DNA of 64,000 bases from NCBI GenBank assembly GCA_963710745.1, contig CAVQBP010000001.1, positions 248,001 to 312,000 of the forward strand, in the 5' to 3' direction. Under the pieces are notes generated by a model. It ran no database searches. It was not told the origin of the DNA and was given only the letters and a program-made list of their open reading frames with translations. This DNA comes from CAVQBP01 sp963710745 (GTDB lineage: Bacteria > Bacteroidota > Ignavibacteria > Ignavibacteriales > Ignavibacteriaceae). Made by a program: the position numbers and the translations under genes. Within the stretch, counting starts at the first letter, position 1; the number at the start of each line of letters is the position of its first letter. Below, piece after piece: positions 47,557-56,984 of the stretch.

Positions 47557-47748
47557 GGTTCCAAACAAACAACAACGAAAGTTTATGATTTTCTTGGTAG
47601 TGAAGTGGCAATTCTTGTTGATAAATTGCAGCAGCCAGGAAATTATGAAATTGAATTTAATGCCTTCGATCTTTCAAGCGGAATATACTTCTATCAGCTC
47701 AGGTTCGGAAATTTTATTCAAACAAAAAATATGGTTTTACTCAAATAA
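47557..47748 (+). pseudogene. Orphan T9SS sorting-domain fragment
   Basis: The last ~64 residues of an exported protein, without its body: TTTKVYDFLGSEVAILVDK, SSGIYFYQLRFGNF and the terminal KNMVLLK. The NPFNPS start of the domain is missing. The frame runs upstream into the regulator's 3' end in a different frame, without similarity to anything. It is best read as the stump of a deleted T9SS substrate gene. Confidence 0.75.
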
Positions 47749-47778
47749 TCTTTTATAAACAAATTGTCTGAATTTTAT

Positions 47779-48870
47779 ATGAACAAGTTTCTTAAATATT
47801 TTTTGATTATCCTCCTGCAATTAATAGTCTTTAGCAATATAATTTATTCAGCTTCCTTTATACCTGCTCATGATCCGGACATTCAATATTTCGGCAGGTG
47901 GGATATGTCGGACTCACTTAATTATTTACATTCATGGCCCGGGATTTATATCTATGCTGAATTTGGCGGTACAACTATTGGTGTTAGAATGGATGATAGC
48001 GTCAATTATTATAATGTTTACCTGGACGGTAAATTATATAAGATTTTTCACAGCAATAAGGCTGGAGTAAGAGACTATATACTTGCTGACAGTTTAGTTA
48101 ATACCCATCACACATTTCGTTTTAGTCAGCGCAATATTTCATTTGGTGTATATTCTTTTTCAGGATTATTAATTGACAACGGTGCAAAACTTTTTACGCC
48201 TCCTCCAAAACCTTCCAGGAAAATCGAATTCATCGGGAATTCTTTTACTGCTGCCGAAGGGAATGAAGCAACACAGGCCGAAATGCAGTGGGAGGCAAAA
48301 TTCCCGGTAACAAATATTGATAAAGGTTTTGCGCCTTTAATAGCACGTCACTTTCATGCACAATATCATACAACCTGCCGTTCCGGTATCGGGATGGTTT
48401 GTGATTGGCAGGGAAAGTTTGATATTTCTATGCCGCATTATTTTGAACGTACCTTAATGGAAAGAAAAGAACCGAAATGGGATTTTAAAAAATGGATTCC
48501 TAACCTGGTTGTTATTTGTCTGGGTTTAAATGATTATTCCGGTTTAAAAGGAAAAAACGGAGAAGTATCGGAAAAAAATTCTGAAATTTTTCGAAATGGT
48601 TACCACAATTTTTTGAAGACAGTCAGGAAAGTCTATCCGGGTGTGCCGATTTTAGCAGTCGCTGCCAGTCCCGGATGGATTCGGGAAAATGTTAAAGAAG
48701 TTGTCGATAAAGAGAAAGCCGGAGGCCATAATGACATCTACTATGCTCAGTTTGATCATTTCCCCGGCGGGTATGTAGCTAACGAACATCCGACGGTTGC
48801 AACGCATAAAAAGATTGCTGATGAAATAATTAAGTCAATAGATGATTACGAAATATTTCCGGAGAAGTAA
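47779..48870 (+). CDS. CE2-like SGNH acetyl esterase (secreted)
   Basis: A carbohydrate esterase of the CE2 type: an N-terminal jelly roll (about 28-145; FGRWDMSDSLNYLHSWPGIYIYAEFGG) joined to an SGNH domain with nucleophile Ser155 in EFIGNSFTAAEG, block III-like LGLNDYSG, and the late His in NEHPTVATHKKIADEI. The signal peptide is LIILLQLIVFSNIIYSA. The ATG at 47779 is preferred to an in-frame TTG five codons earlier. CE2 enzymes deacetylate xylo-, manno- or gluco-oligosaccharides, which fits the rest of the locus. It follows the T9SS fragment by 30 bases. Confidence 0.85.
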   Translation: MNKFLKYFLIILLQLIVFSNIIYSASFIPAHDPDIQYFGRWDMSDSLNYLHSWPGIYIYAEFGGTTIGVRMDDSVNYYNVYLDGKLYKIFHSNKAGVRDYILADSLVNTHHTFRFSQRNISFGVYSFSGLLIDNGAKLFTPPPKPSRKIEFIGNSFTAAEGNEATQAEMQWEAKFPVTNIDKGFAPLIARHFHAQYHTTCRSGIGMVCDWQGKFDISMPHYFERTLMERKEPKWDFKKWIPNLVVICLGLNDYSGLKGKNGEVSEKNSEIFRNGYHNFLKTVRKVYPGVPILAVAASPGWIRENVKEVVDKEKAGGHNDIYYAQFDHFPGGYVANEHPTVATHKKIADEIIKSIDDYEIFPEK

Positions 48871-48902
48871 CTGTTCAAAAAAGTCCTGAGCTCTACGAGT
48901 GA

Positions 48903-48920
48903 TTGGCACATAAATGGCGC
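48903..48920 (+). promoter_or_regulatory. Sigma-54 (RpoN) promoter candidate
   Basis: TTGGCACATAAATGGCGC: a full TTGGCAC -24 element, with GG (48905-48906) and GC (48917-48918) separated by exactly ten bases; the -12 element reads TGGC instead of TTGC. It lies in the gap upstream of the gluconolactonase-like T9SS gene, about 120 bases before its start, and 1.4 kb downstream of the sigma-54 activator gene. A small AAATG/CATTT palindrome overlaps the -12 end. Confidence 0.55.
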
Positions 48921-49036
48921 ATTTAAAATAAAAAGGAAAATTAATGCAGAGGTGGGTTTGATGCTGCACCAATGGTTTTAATTAAATAATTTTTTCTAAT
49001 TTGAAAATATAATTTACATCTAATATGGAGTATCTA

Positions 49037-50206
49037 ATGATAAAAAAATGTTTACTAGTGTTAATGTTTATTTCAACATTTTCATTTGCACAATCACCAA
49101 TTCCTCCCGGCGCTAAACTTGAGAAAATTACTGCAGGGCTGCTTCAGCCTGAAGGACCTGTTTGGAAAGATAGTGTTGGTTTGCTGTTTAGTGATATTCA
49201 AGCTAATGTTATATACTTATGGTCTCAGCAGGACAGCTCATTAAAAATTTATTTACAACATTCCGATAGTTCGAATGGATTAACTTTTGATCACGAAGGA
49301 CGTCTGGTTTTAACCCAGATGGAATTACGAAGAGTTGCACGAGAGGAAAAAGATGGTACAATTATACCTCTTGCCTCAACATTCCGCGGTAAAAAATTTA
49401 ATTCGCCGAATGACCTTGCAGTAAAATCAGATGGTTCGATATTTTTTACTGATCCGGATTTTAATATTCCTTTTCCGCAAACTTCAGAACTTCATTTTCA
49501 GGGTATATACAGAATTGATACCTCAGGTTCGATAAAATTACTGGACAGCACATTTGATAAACCAAACGGAATTTGTTTTTCACCTGACGAAAAAAAATTG
49601 TATGTAAATGATTCTCATAAATGCCAGATTTATGTCTGGGATATTGTAAATGATTCTACAATTGAAAATAAAAAATTATTCTATCAAATACCGGCAACTG
49701 GTTATGCAGATGGAATGAAAGTAGATTCTGCAGGAAATATTTATTGTACAGGTCCTACAGGAGTATGGATTATTTCACCGGAAGGAAAATACCTGGATAA
49801 AATAGCAATGACCGAAAACCCTTCAAATTGTAATTGGGGAGATGCCGATGGAAACACTTTATATATTACCGCCGGAAAAAGTTTATACAAAATTCGTATG
49901 GCTGCTGCTACAGCAGTGAAAGAACATGGTTCATTAAATATAAAAACATATAAGTTGTATGCAAATTATCCGAATCCTTTTAATCCATCTACAACAATAA
50001 CTTTTGATTTATTAAAGGGGCAGAACGTTAAACTTAAAATTTTTGATATATTAGGTAACGAACAGGAAACTTTGCTCAATGGTTATTTATCTGCTGGAAC
50101 CCATAGTGTTAGGTTTAATGCTGAATCCTTTCCCAGCGGAGTATATATGTATCAGATGGAAGCAGGGAATATTGTACAATCAAAAAAAATGGTTTTGTTA
50201 CGATAA
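49037..50206 (+). CDS. SMP-30/gluconolactonase-like propeller with T9SS tail
   Basis: An exported six-bladed-propeller protein of the SMP-30/gluconolactonase/LRE type. The ATG at 49037 is preferred over one at 49025 because GGAG stands six bases before it. The signal peptide is LLVLMFISTFSFAQ. Propeller signals are QPEGPVWKD, SSNGLTFDHEGRLV, NSPNDLAVKSDGSIFFTDP, DKPNGICFSPDEKKLYVND, GYADGMKVDSAGNIYCT and PSNCNWGDADGNTLYIT; the Glu, Asn and Asp metal ligands of the family are in these segments. The last ~85 residues are a T9SS domain (NYPNPFNPSTTITF ... KKMVLLR). It probably hydrolyses a sugar lactone at the cell surface. Confidence 0.88.
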   Translation: MIKKCLLVLMFISTFSFAQSPIPPGAKLEKITAGLLQPEGPVWKDSVGLLFSDIQANVIYLWSQQDSSLKIYLQHSDSSNGLTFDHEGRLVLTQMELRRVAREEKDGTIIPLASTFRGKKFNSPNDLAVKSDGSIFFTDPDFNIPFPQTSELHFQGIYRIDTSGSIKLLDSTFDKPNGICFSPDEKKLYVNDSHKCQIYVWDIVNDSTIENKKLFYQIPATGYADGMKVDSAGNIYCTGPTGVWIISPEGKYLDKIAMTENPSNCNWGDADGNTLYITAGKSLYKIRMAAATAVKEHGSLNIKTYKLYANYPNPFNPSTTITFDLLKGQNVKLKIFDILGNEQETLLNGYLSAGTHSVRFNAESFPSGVYMYQMEAGNIVQSKKMVLLR

Positions 50207-50266
50207 GTATACCGTCTTATAATAATTTAGCCGGTTGAATTAAATGATGAATTTTGTTTTCTGAAA

Positions 50267-50296
50267 AACCGTTTTTTCTTTTAACAGGAACCGTTT
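50267..50296. promoter_or_regulatory. Direct repeat AACCGTTT, possible operator
   Basis: AACCGTTT occurs at 50267-50274 and again at 50289-50296, 22 bases apart, about two helical turns, 36 bases before the SDR start. The complement AAACGGTT is also in the 2.7-3.0 kb promoter region. This is a reasonable layout for a regulator binding side by side, but no regulator is identified. Confidence 0.3.
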
Positions 50297-50331
50297 AATT
50301 ATTAATTAAGAAAAAAATCAACTGAGGTAAT

Positions 50332-51120
50332 ATGGAAAGTGATAAAAAAACATTTATCGATTTCTCAAATAAAAATATATTAATAACAGGGGGTTCAAGA
50401 GGAATAGGAAATGCCTGTGCGAAATTATTTGCTGAATTAAATGGAAATGTTATAATAACTTATAAAACTAATATCCTGAAAGCCAAAGAAACTTTATCTG
50501 AACTGGATAATAAAAGTAACAACCACAATTTTTTTCAGCTTGATATTTCCTCACCGGTCAACATTAAATATTTTTATGAAGCACTGATAAAAAAATATGA
50601 TAAAATTGATGTTTTAATTAATAATGCTGCAATTTACATAGAGCACAAAATCAATGAGGTTTCTTATGAAGAATGGCAGAGAAGCTGGAATGAAACAATA
50701 TCAACTAATTTAATCGGAATCACAAATCTCTCTTATTTTATTGCAAGGCAGATGATTGAAAACGGCGGAGGGAAAATTGTTAATATCTCTTCAAGAGGAG
50801 CTTTCAGAGGCGAGCCTGATTACCCTGCTTATGGTGCCAGTAAAGCAGGGTTGAATTCATTTAGTCAATCTCTGGCAAAAGCTCTTGCCCCCTATAATGT
50901 TATTGTAGGAGTAATTGCTCCCGGATTTGTAGAAACAGATATGGCTTCTGAATTTATTAATGGAAAAATTGGAGAAGAAACAAGGAAACAAAGTCCCCTA
51001 AACCGCTTTGCTAAGCCAGAAGAGATTGCGAAAATTATTGCCGTTTTTGCTGCAGACGGTTTTGAATATATGACAGGCGGAATAATAGATATAAACGGGG
51101 CTTCTTATCTAAGGAGTTAA
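50332..51120 (+). CDS. SDR-family oxidoreductase
   Basis: A classical short-chain dehydrogenase of 262 residues: cofactor loop GGSRGIG (20-26), NNAA (97-100), catalytic Ser153, Tyr167 and Lys171 (YGASK), and APGFVETDM. The basic Arg in GGSRGIG hints at NADP preference. It resembles the FabG/glucose-dehydrogenase-like group; in this position a sugar, sugar alcohol or lactone-linked oxidation is plausible, but fatty acid reduction cannot be excluded. There is no signal peptide. A GAGGTAAT site precedes the ATG. Confidence 0.88.
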   Translation: MESDKKTFIDFSNKNILITGGSRGIGNACAKLFAELNGNVIITYKTNILKAKETLSELDNKSNNHNFFQLDISSPVNIKYFYEALIKKYDKIDVLINNAAIYIEHKINEVSYEEWQRSWNETISTNLIGITNLSYFIARQMIENGGGKIVNISSRGAFRGEPDYPAYGASKAGLNSFSQSLAKALAPYNVIVGVIAPGFVETDMASEFINGKIGEETRKQSPLNRFAKPEEIAKIIAVFAADGFEYMTGGIIDINGASYLRS

Positions 51121-51338
51121 TTCGGTGTAATTTTTACATATTAGTTTTAAAAAATGTTAAAAAAAATTGTTTTTTTATATGGTACAATAATTGTTTTTCT
51201 TAAAAATCAAATTTATTGTTGATTCTTTTTTGTAAGTAGTAAGTATTTATAAATGCAATCAAACTATCAAACCAGGGGATTCAAACTGTATCATTAAATC
51301 TGTTTTATGTTTTACATTTCAAAAAAACGGGGTTTCGT

Positions 51339-53393
51339 ATGAATAATCTCTTCAAATTTAAAATGTTAATATTAATAATTTTTATATGTGCAGGTTTTCT
51401 TTATTCACAGGAACCTCCGATTAAATGGGGTGAGATTCCGCAGGTTGATCTTGAGATGAAATCATATCCTAAAGATACGAATGCAACCGCGGTAATACTT
51501 TGTGATTATGGTGAATCTGATATTGATGATGATTTTAATATAATATTTGACCGTATTCTGAGGGTTAAGATATTAAACCGCAACGGCTATAAATGGGGAA
51601 CGCTGTCTATTGTTTTGAATACCAAAGATCATTTAGAAGACATATCAAATATAGAAGGTGTAACTTATAATTTAGATGACAACGGAAAAATTGCTGCAAC
51701 CGAACTGGATAATGATGACATTTTTGAAGAGAAAATTGATGATGATCATACCGGTTATAAGTTTACATTACCCAATCTAAAACCGGGATGCATAATAGAA
51801 GTAAAATATAAAATTATATCACGAAGCATTTACTTTATTCAAAGTTGGACTTTTCAGCATGATGAACCTGTTGAATGGAGTGAATACCGTGTATTTTTCC
51901 CTCCTAATATTGTGTATGACGGTATATACAGTGGATTTGAACCATGGTATGCAAAGCAATTGCTTAGTGTAGATAAACATTATGGCGGTTATGCTTCTAC
52001 AATACTTGGAGAGATAGTTAAATGTCATGAATTCCGATACGTTGTAAAAGATGCACCGGCAATTAGAGAAGAACCGTATATAACCACAACTGATGATTAT
52101 GTTAATAAAGTTGAAATTCAATTAGCAGGTTATGTTTTCCCCAGGTCCAGGGAAAATAATGTATTAGGCAGCTGGGAAAAAGTAGTTTCTGAATTAATTG
52201 AAAATGATAATTTTGGTGAAAAAATTGATGTAACAGGTGATGTTGAAGACCTTGCCGCCAAAATAACTAAAGATTTGATTACTCCTGAAGACAAGGTAAA
52301 AGCGGTTTACAATTGGGTTACCAAATCGATTGTCTGGGATGGTAAAAACAGGGTAACTGCTGATAATGATGTTGATGATGTTTTGGAATTAAAAAAGGGG
52401 AGTAATGCAGAAATAACATTCCTTTTACTTTCACTTTTGAAGAGCGTCGGAATTGAAGGTTATCCTGTAATTTTAAGTACAAGAGGTAATGGTAAAATGC
52501 AGGAGTTGTATCCAATTATTAATCAATTTAATTATTGCGTTGCAAAAGTTGTAATTGGAAATAAATCTTATATCATTGACGGAACGAATCCTTTGCGCCC
52601 CATGGATTTACTGCCTTCAAAAATTTTAGGAGTCAGCGGTCTGGCAATTAAAGAGGGAGAGGGCCCTGTTGAATGGATCAATTTTACATGTGATAAAAAT
52701 AATATAAATAAAACCTTAATAAATGTAAAAATAAATAAGGATGGTTCACTTACAGGTATTGTAGATGATTCTTATGGAGAATATAGAAGTTTGTCAGTTA
52801 GAGAAGACTTGAGGAATAAAAAAGAAATCGATTTTGCCAAAGAATTATTTGATTCCGAATCGGAAGGCTTTTCGATCGATTCTGTATCAATTTTAAATAA
52901 AGATAGTCTGGATGCACCTCTGAAAATTAAAAGTCAGATATCGTCATCCGCTTATGTCCAGAAGAGCGGAGATCTGGTATATATAAATCCGTTTATGGTT
53001 CACCGGCTTAAAGAAAATCCTTTTAAAACAAAAGTAAGAAAATTTCCCGTTGATTATGCTTATCCCAATTCAATTGTTATCATAATGAATTATGAACTCC
53101 CTGAAGGCTATGAACTGAAGGAACCTTTTAGTAAAAAAGGATATTATCTTGAAAATGATATTGCTTACACAAGGCAAATGATGGTTGAAAACAACCGGAT
53201 TCAAATAATTAGTAAAATGGAGATAAAAAACTCAACGATTACTCCTAATGATTATGAGAAATTGAAAAATATATATTCACAGATAGTCTCTGCACAATCG
53301 GAGCAATTGGTTATTGGGCCAAAAAAAATCCCGGATAAACCCGGAAAAAATGCTAAAACCAAAACAGAAAAAATTAATGTGGGGAGTAAATGA
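51339..53393 (+). CDS. DUF3857/transglutaminase-like secreted protein lacking the catalytic Cys
   Basis: A 684-residue exported protein with a signal peptide ending near GFLYSQ. The DUF3857 domain (about 50-240) is followed by a transglutaminase-like core. At the position of the usual G-D-C motif it reads LKKGSNAEITFLLLSLL, with Ser355-Asn356 in place of Asp-Cys, so the thiol nucleophile is absent. A C-terminal beta-rich part with basic end KPGKNAKTKTEK follows. A non-enzymatic, perhaps peptide- or polysaccharide-binding, role is inferred. Its stop overlaps the next start by four bases (ATGA), so the two are surely co-translated. Confidence 0.82.
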   Translation: MNNLFKFKMLILIIFICAGFLYSQEPPIKWGEIPQVDLEMKSYPKDTNATAVILCDYGESDIDDDFNIIFDRILRVKILNRNGYKWGTLSIVLNTKDHLEDISNIEGVTYNLDDNGKIAATELDNDDIFEEKIDDDHTGYKFTLPNLKPGCIIEVKYKIISRSIYFIQSWTFQHDEPVEWSEYRVFFPPNIVYDGIYSGFEPWYAKQLLSVDKHYGGYASTILGEIVKCHEFRYVVKDAPAIREEPYITTTDDYVNKVEIQLAGYVFPRSRENNVLGSWEKVVSELIENDNFGEKIDVTGDVEDLAAKITKDLITPEDKVKAVYNWVTKSIVWDGKNRVTADNDVDDVLELKKGSNAEITFLLLSLLKSVGIEGYPVILSTRGNGKMQELYPIINQFNYCVAKVVIGNKSYIIDGTNPLRPMDLLPSKILGVSGLAIKEGEGPVEWINFTCDKNNINKTLINVKINKDGSLTGIVDDSYGEYRSLSVREDLRNKKEIDFAKELFDSESEGFSIDSVSILNKDSLDAPLKIKSQISSSAYVQKSGDLVYINPFMVHRLKENPFKTKVRKFPVDYAYPNSIVIIMNYELPEGYELKEPFSKKGYYLENDIAYTRQMMVENNRIQIISKMEIKNSTITPNDYEKLKNIYSQIVSAQSEQLVIGPKKIPDKPGKNAKTKTEKINVGSK

Positions 53394-55303
53394 AATATTT
53401 CATTGCAAAATATATTTTGCTTCTCTTTTTAAGTGCTTTCATTTTAAGCACTATTTTATACGCACAGGAGAGTAATTATGCTGTAAGCAAAATACCTTCT
53501 GGATTAAATTCAGGTGCTGATGCCGTTATCCGGTATCAGTCTAAATGGTTTGAAATAGAGGAAGAATCCAATTCGGTTGAAAAAGATACATTTGTAGTTA
53601 CTGTTTTTAATAAAGATGGTCAGCATTATGGTAAATTATATTTACCTTACGATAAGTTTATGGAGATTGATGAACTTGATGGCAGATTATTGGACGAAAA
53701 CGGCGAAGAAATAAGAGAATTAGATGACAAAGATATAGAAGACTATCCTGCTATCAGTTATTATTCATTATATGAAGATTCAAGAATAAAAAAATCTGAG
53801 CTTTATTATAATAGATTTCCTTATACGGTGGAATACACATATGAAATTTATCATAGCAGCATTATTTGGCCGTCCTGGTATTCGCAGCATTCCCTGGAAC
53901 CTGTTGAATTAAGCAAGTTTGATGTAAAAGTTCCGGATAATTATAAACTTCGGTATTGGTGTAATAAAAAAGAATTAAAACCTGAAATATCCGGAGAAGG
54001 AAAATTATATTCATGGCATGCTGAAAATTTGAAACAGCTCTCTTATGATGCTGTAGGCGAAGCCCTTGAAGATATCTCCACTATTGTAAGAATTGCACCA
54101 TCCGGTTTTGATTTTGACGGGTACGAAGGAAACATGAATAGCTGGAAAGAATTTGGATTATGGGGATACAATTTATGTAAGGAAAAAAATAATTTATCGG
54201 AGGCAGTTATAAAAGAAATTAATTCTTTGGTTTCACCTCTTGATAATCCAAAACAAAAAGTTATAAAACTTTATAAATATTTACAATCAACAACCAGGTA
54301 CGTTAGTGTACAATTGGGTATAGGGGGCTGGCAGCCTTTTGACGCAATGTATGTACATGACCACGGTTACGGGGACTGCAAAGCTTTATCAAATTATATG
54401 GTGTCGCTGCTTCAGACAGTTGGAATTACTTCATACCCCGTTTGGATAAGCAGCGGTAATTATCGTCTTCAGCTAATAAAAGAATTTCCAAACGACCAGT
54501 TCAACCATGTGATTGTATGTGCGCCGCTAAAAAAGGATACGATTTGGCTTGAGTGTACAAGCCAGAATATGCTGGCAGGAAATATCGGATGGGATAATGA
54601 GAACAGGCAGGCCTTAATGTTAACTCCGAAAGGTGGAGTAATAGTGAACACGCCTAAGAGCAGCTCTAACCAGAACATCATGCAGAAAAAATTTGAAGTC
54701 TCACTTTCAACTAATGCTGCTTCAATAAATGGAGCGATTAAATGGGCCGGAAATCAGCAAATTTCAGCCAGAGAAATTATGAAAGAAGAGGTTCCAACAG
54801 ACCAGGAAAAATGGATATTAAAATCATTTGAAGTTCCTGATGTCAAAATTAAAAAATATTCTTTTGGAATTACTAATGATTCAACCGATCAGGTTAATTT
54901 AAAATTAAATCTTTCTCTCCCTAAGTATGCTACAATTTCCGGTAGCAGAATATTTTTCAATCCCAATCTTATGGAAAGAAGAGCCTCTGTTCCCAAAGAA
55001 GTGTCAAAAAGACTTTCTCCCATACGTTTTACATACCCGTACCATGATATAGATACAATCACTTACAAAATCCCGCAGGGATATAAAATTGAGGGTTTAC
55101 CTGAGGAAATGAATCTGGTTTCTTCTTTCGGTAATTTTTCGTCAAAAGTATCAAAGTGGGGAGAAGATGAAATTTTGTATGTCCGGTCGTTGGAAATAAA
55201 AGATTATGAAATCCCTGCAGAAAATTATAACGAGTATAGAAAATTTTTTACTGATGTAGTAAAATCCGATAGAGCCCAGGTCGTACTTGTTAAGAATAAT
55301 TAG
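53390..55303 (+). CDS. DUF3857/transglutaminase-like secreted protein with intact Cys
   Basis: A paralogue of the preceding gene, 637 residues, with a signal peptide ending near STILYAQ. It has the same order, DUF3857 then transglutaminase core, but with Cys330 in GYGDCKALSNYMVSLL, a His in NDQFNHVIVCAP and an acidic third residue in TIWLECTSQ. The papain-like triad is therefore probably complete (Cys, His, Glu/Asp). Family members are thought to be proteases or cross-linking enzymes at the cell envelope, but functions are not established. The ATGA overlap couples it to its Cys-less partner. Confidence 0.85.
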   Translation: MKYFIAKYILLLFLSAFILSTILYAQESNYAVSKIPSGLNSGADAVIRYQSKWFEIEEESNSVEKDTFVVTVFNKDGQHYGKLYLPYDKFMEIDELDGRLLDENGEEIRELDDKDIEDYPAISYYSLYEDSRIKKSELYYNRFPYTVEYTYEIYHSSIIWPSWYSQHSLEPVELSKFDVKVPDNYKLRYWCNKKELKPEISGEGKLYSWHAENLKQLSYDAVGEALEDISTIVRIAPSGFDFDGYEGNMNSWKEFGLWGYNLCKEKNNLSEAVIKEINSLVSPLDNPKQKVIKLYKYLQSTTRYVSVQLGIGGWQPFDAMYVHDHGYGDCKALSNYMVSLLQTVGITSYPVWISSGNYRLQLIKEFPNDQFNHVIVCAPLKKDTIWLECTSQNMLAGNIGWDNENRQALMLTPKGGVIVNTPKSSSNQNIMQKKFEVSLSTNAASINGAIKWAGNQQISAREIMKEEVPTDQEKWILKSFEVPDVKIKKYSFGITNDSTDQVNLKLNLSLPKYATISGSRIFFNPNLMERRASVPKEVSKRLSPIRFTYPYHDIDTITYKIPQGYKIEGLPEEMNLVSSFGNFSSKVSKWGEDEILYVRSLEIKDYEIPAENYNEYRKFFTDVVKSDRAQVVLVKNN

Positions 55304-55571
55304 AAATTCAATCTTATCATAGTTAATTACCGTAGATATTTTCGTCGTGTTAAAGATTAGATGACGTCTATCCTGCACATCTTTTATAAATTTAAATATG
55401 ATTAACTTTTTTGTTTTTCTTTGTAAAAGCCAATATTTATACTAAAAGGGAAATATTTATCCATAAAAAATTAATTGAATTATATGTTTTAAATATTAAA
55501 GTTTAATATCTTTTAAAGTTTCTTTTCCAGAAGAAATCAAATCATGTTTCATCATTATTTCAGAGAGGCTT

Positions 55572-56939
55572 ATGGAACAATCAAAGAAAATAATATTAAC
55601 CGAAAAAGACATTCCTGAAAAGTGGTATAATATCCAGGCGGATATGCCGAATAAGATGCTCCCTCCCCTTCATCCCGGAACCAAGCAGCCTGTTGGTCCG
55701 GAAGATTTAGCACCTATTTTTCCAATGGAATTAATTAAACAGGAAGTTTCAACCGAGAGATGGATCGAGATACCTGATGAAGTCCGGGATGTTTATAAAA
55801 TATGGAGACCGTCACCTTTAATAAGAGCGAGTAAACTTGAAAAATTCCTGGATACTCCTGCAAAGATTTATTACAAATACGAAGGTGTCAGTCCTCCGGG
55901 ATCTCATAAACCAAATACGGCTGTTGCCCAGGCATACTATAATAAAAAAGAAGGTGTTAAAAGATTAACCACAGAAACAGGTGCAGGACAATGGGGAAGT
56001 GCTTTGAGCTTTGCCTGCCAGATATTCGGAATGGAACTTGAGGTTTTTATGGTTAAGGTAAGCTTTGATCAAAAGCCTTACAGAAAATCGATGATGAATG
56101 TTTGGGGAGCAGATGTTTTTTCAAGTCCGACCGATATGACCGAATCAGGGAAAAAAATTCTTTCGAAAGATCCGAATTCACCGGGCAGTCTTGGTATTGC
56201 AATTTCAGAAGCAATTGAACGAGCTGTTTCAAGAGATGATACAAAATATTCACTGGGCAGTGTGCTTAATCATGTTCTACTGCATCAAACTGTGATAGGT
56301 CAGGAAGCCATAAAACAGATGGAAGCTGCAGGAGATTTTCCGGATATTGTAATTGGATGCTTTGGAGGCGGATCAAATTTTTCCGGTTTAGCTTTTCCAT
56401 TTCTCGGATTAAACTTCCGCGAGAATAAAAATGTTCGCTGTATTGCAGTTGAGCCTGCTTCCTGTCCAAAGCTTACTAAAGGGGAGTTCAGGTATGATTT
56501 TGGTGATACTATCGGATTAACTCCGCTTATACCTATGTATACCCTGGGACATACATTCGTTCCTGAACCAATTCATGCCGGCGGTTTGCGGTATCATGGC
56601 GCAGGAGCTTTGGTTAGTCAATTATTAAGGGATAACCTGATTGAAGCTATTGCTCTTAAGCAGCTTGAATGTTTTGATGCCGGAGTAAAGTTTGCCAGAA
56701 CAGAAGGAATTATCCCTGCTCCAGAATCGACCCATGCAATTGCAGCAGCTGTTAAGGAAGCATTAAAAGCAAAAGAAGAAGGAACATCAAAAACTATATT
56801 ATTTAATTTAAGCGGGCATGGATATTTTGATATGTCTGCTTATGATGATTATTTTAAAGGTAAGTTAGTTGATCATGAGCTTACTTATGAAGAATTACAC
56901 TCAGGGCTTAAGGAACTTGATACACCAGTAATTAGCTGA
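55572..56939 (+). CDS. trpB2: Tryptophan synthase beta chain, TrpB2 type
   Basis: A PLP-dependent enzyme that joins indole with L-serine. The PLP lysine is Lys113 in PPGSHKPNTA, whose wording together with the N-terminal PEDLAPIFPMELIKQE is diagnostic of the TrpB2 group rather than TrpB1. ETGAGQWGSALS and the phosphate loop CFGGGSNFSG are present. The length of 455 residues fits TrpB2. It stands alone, without trpA or other trp genes, as TrpB2 genes often do, and may salvage indole. The gap of 268 bases before it is A+T-rich, without a recognised promoter; a strong terminator follows. Confidence 0.93.
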   Translation: MEQSKKIILTEKDIPEKWYNIQADMPNKMLPPLHPGTKQPVGPEDLAPIFPMELIKQEVSTERWIEIPDEVRDVYKIWRPSPLIRASKLEKFLDTPAKIYYKYEGVSPPGSHKPNTAVAQAYYNKKEGVKRLTTETGAGQWGSALSFACQIFGMELEVFMVKVSFDQKPYRKSMMNVWGADVFSSPTDMTESGKKILSKDPNSPGSLGIAISEAIERAVSRDDTKYSLGSVLNHVLLHQTVIGQEAIKQMEAAGDFPDIVIGCFGGGSNFSGLAFPFLGLNFRENKNVRCIAVEPASCPKLTKGEFRYDFGDTIGLTPLIPMYTLGHTFVPEPIHAGGLRYHGAGALVSQLLRDNLIEAIALKQLECFDAGVKFARTEGIIPAPESTHAIAAAVKEALKAKEEGTSKTILFNLSGHGYFDMSAYDDYFKGKLVDHELTYEELHSGLKELDTPVIS

Positions 56940-56947
56940 TTATTTTT

Positions 56948-56974
56948 GCAGCACAGATTCACTATCTGTGCTGC
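56948..56974 (+). terminator. Rho-independent terminator after trpB2
   Basis: GCAGCACAGAT pairs perfectly with ATCTGTGCTGC around a five-base loop, followed by ATTTAATTTTTT on the + strand. It lies in the short gap between trpB2 and the convergent PEP-synthase-like gene; the - strand side lacks a T-run, so it serves mainly trpB2. Confidence 0.85.
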
Positions 56975-56984
56975 ATTTAATTTT

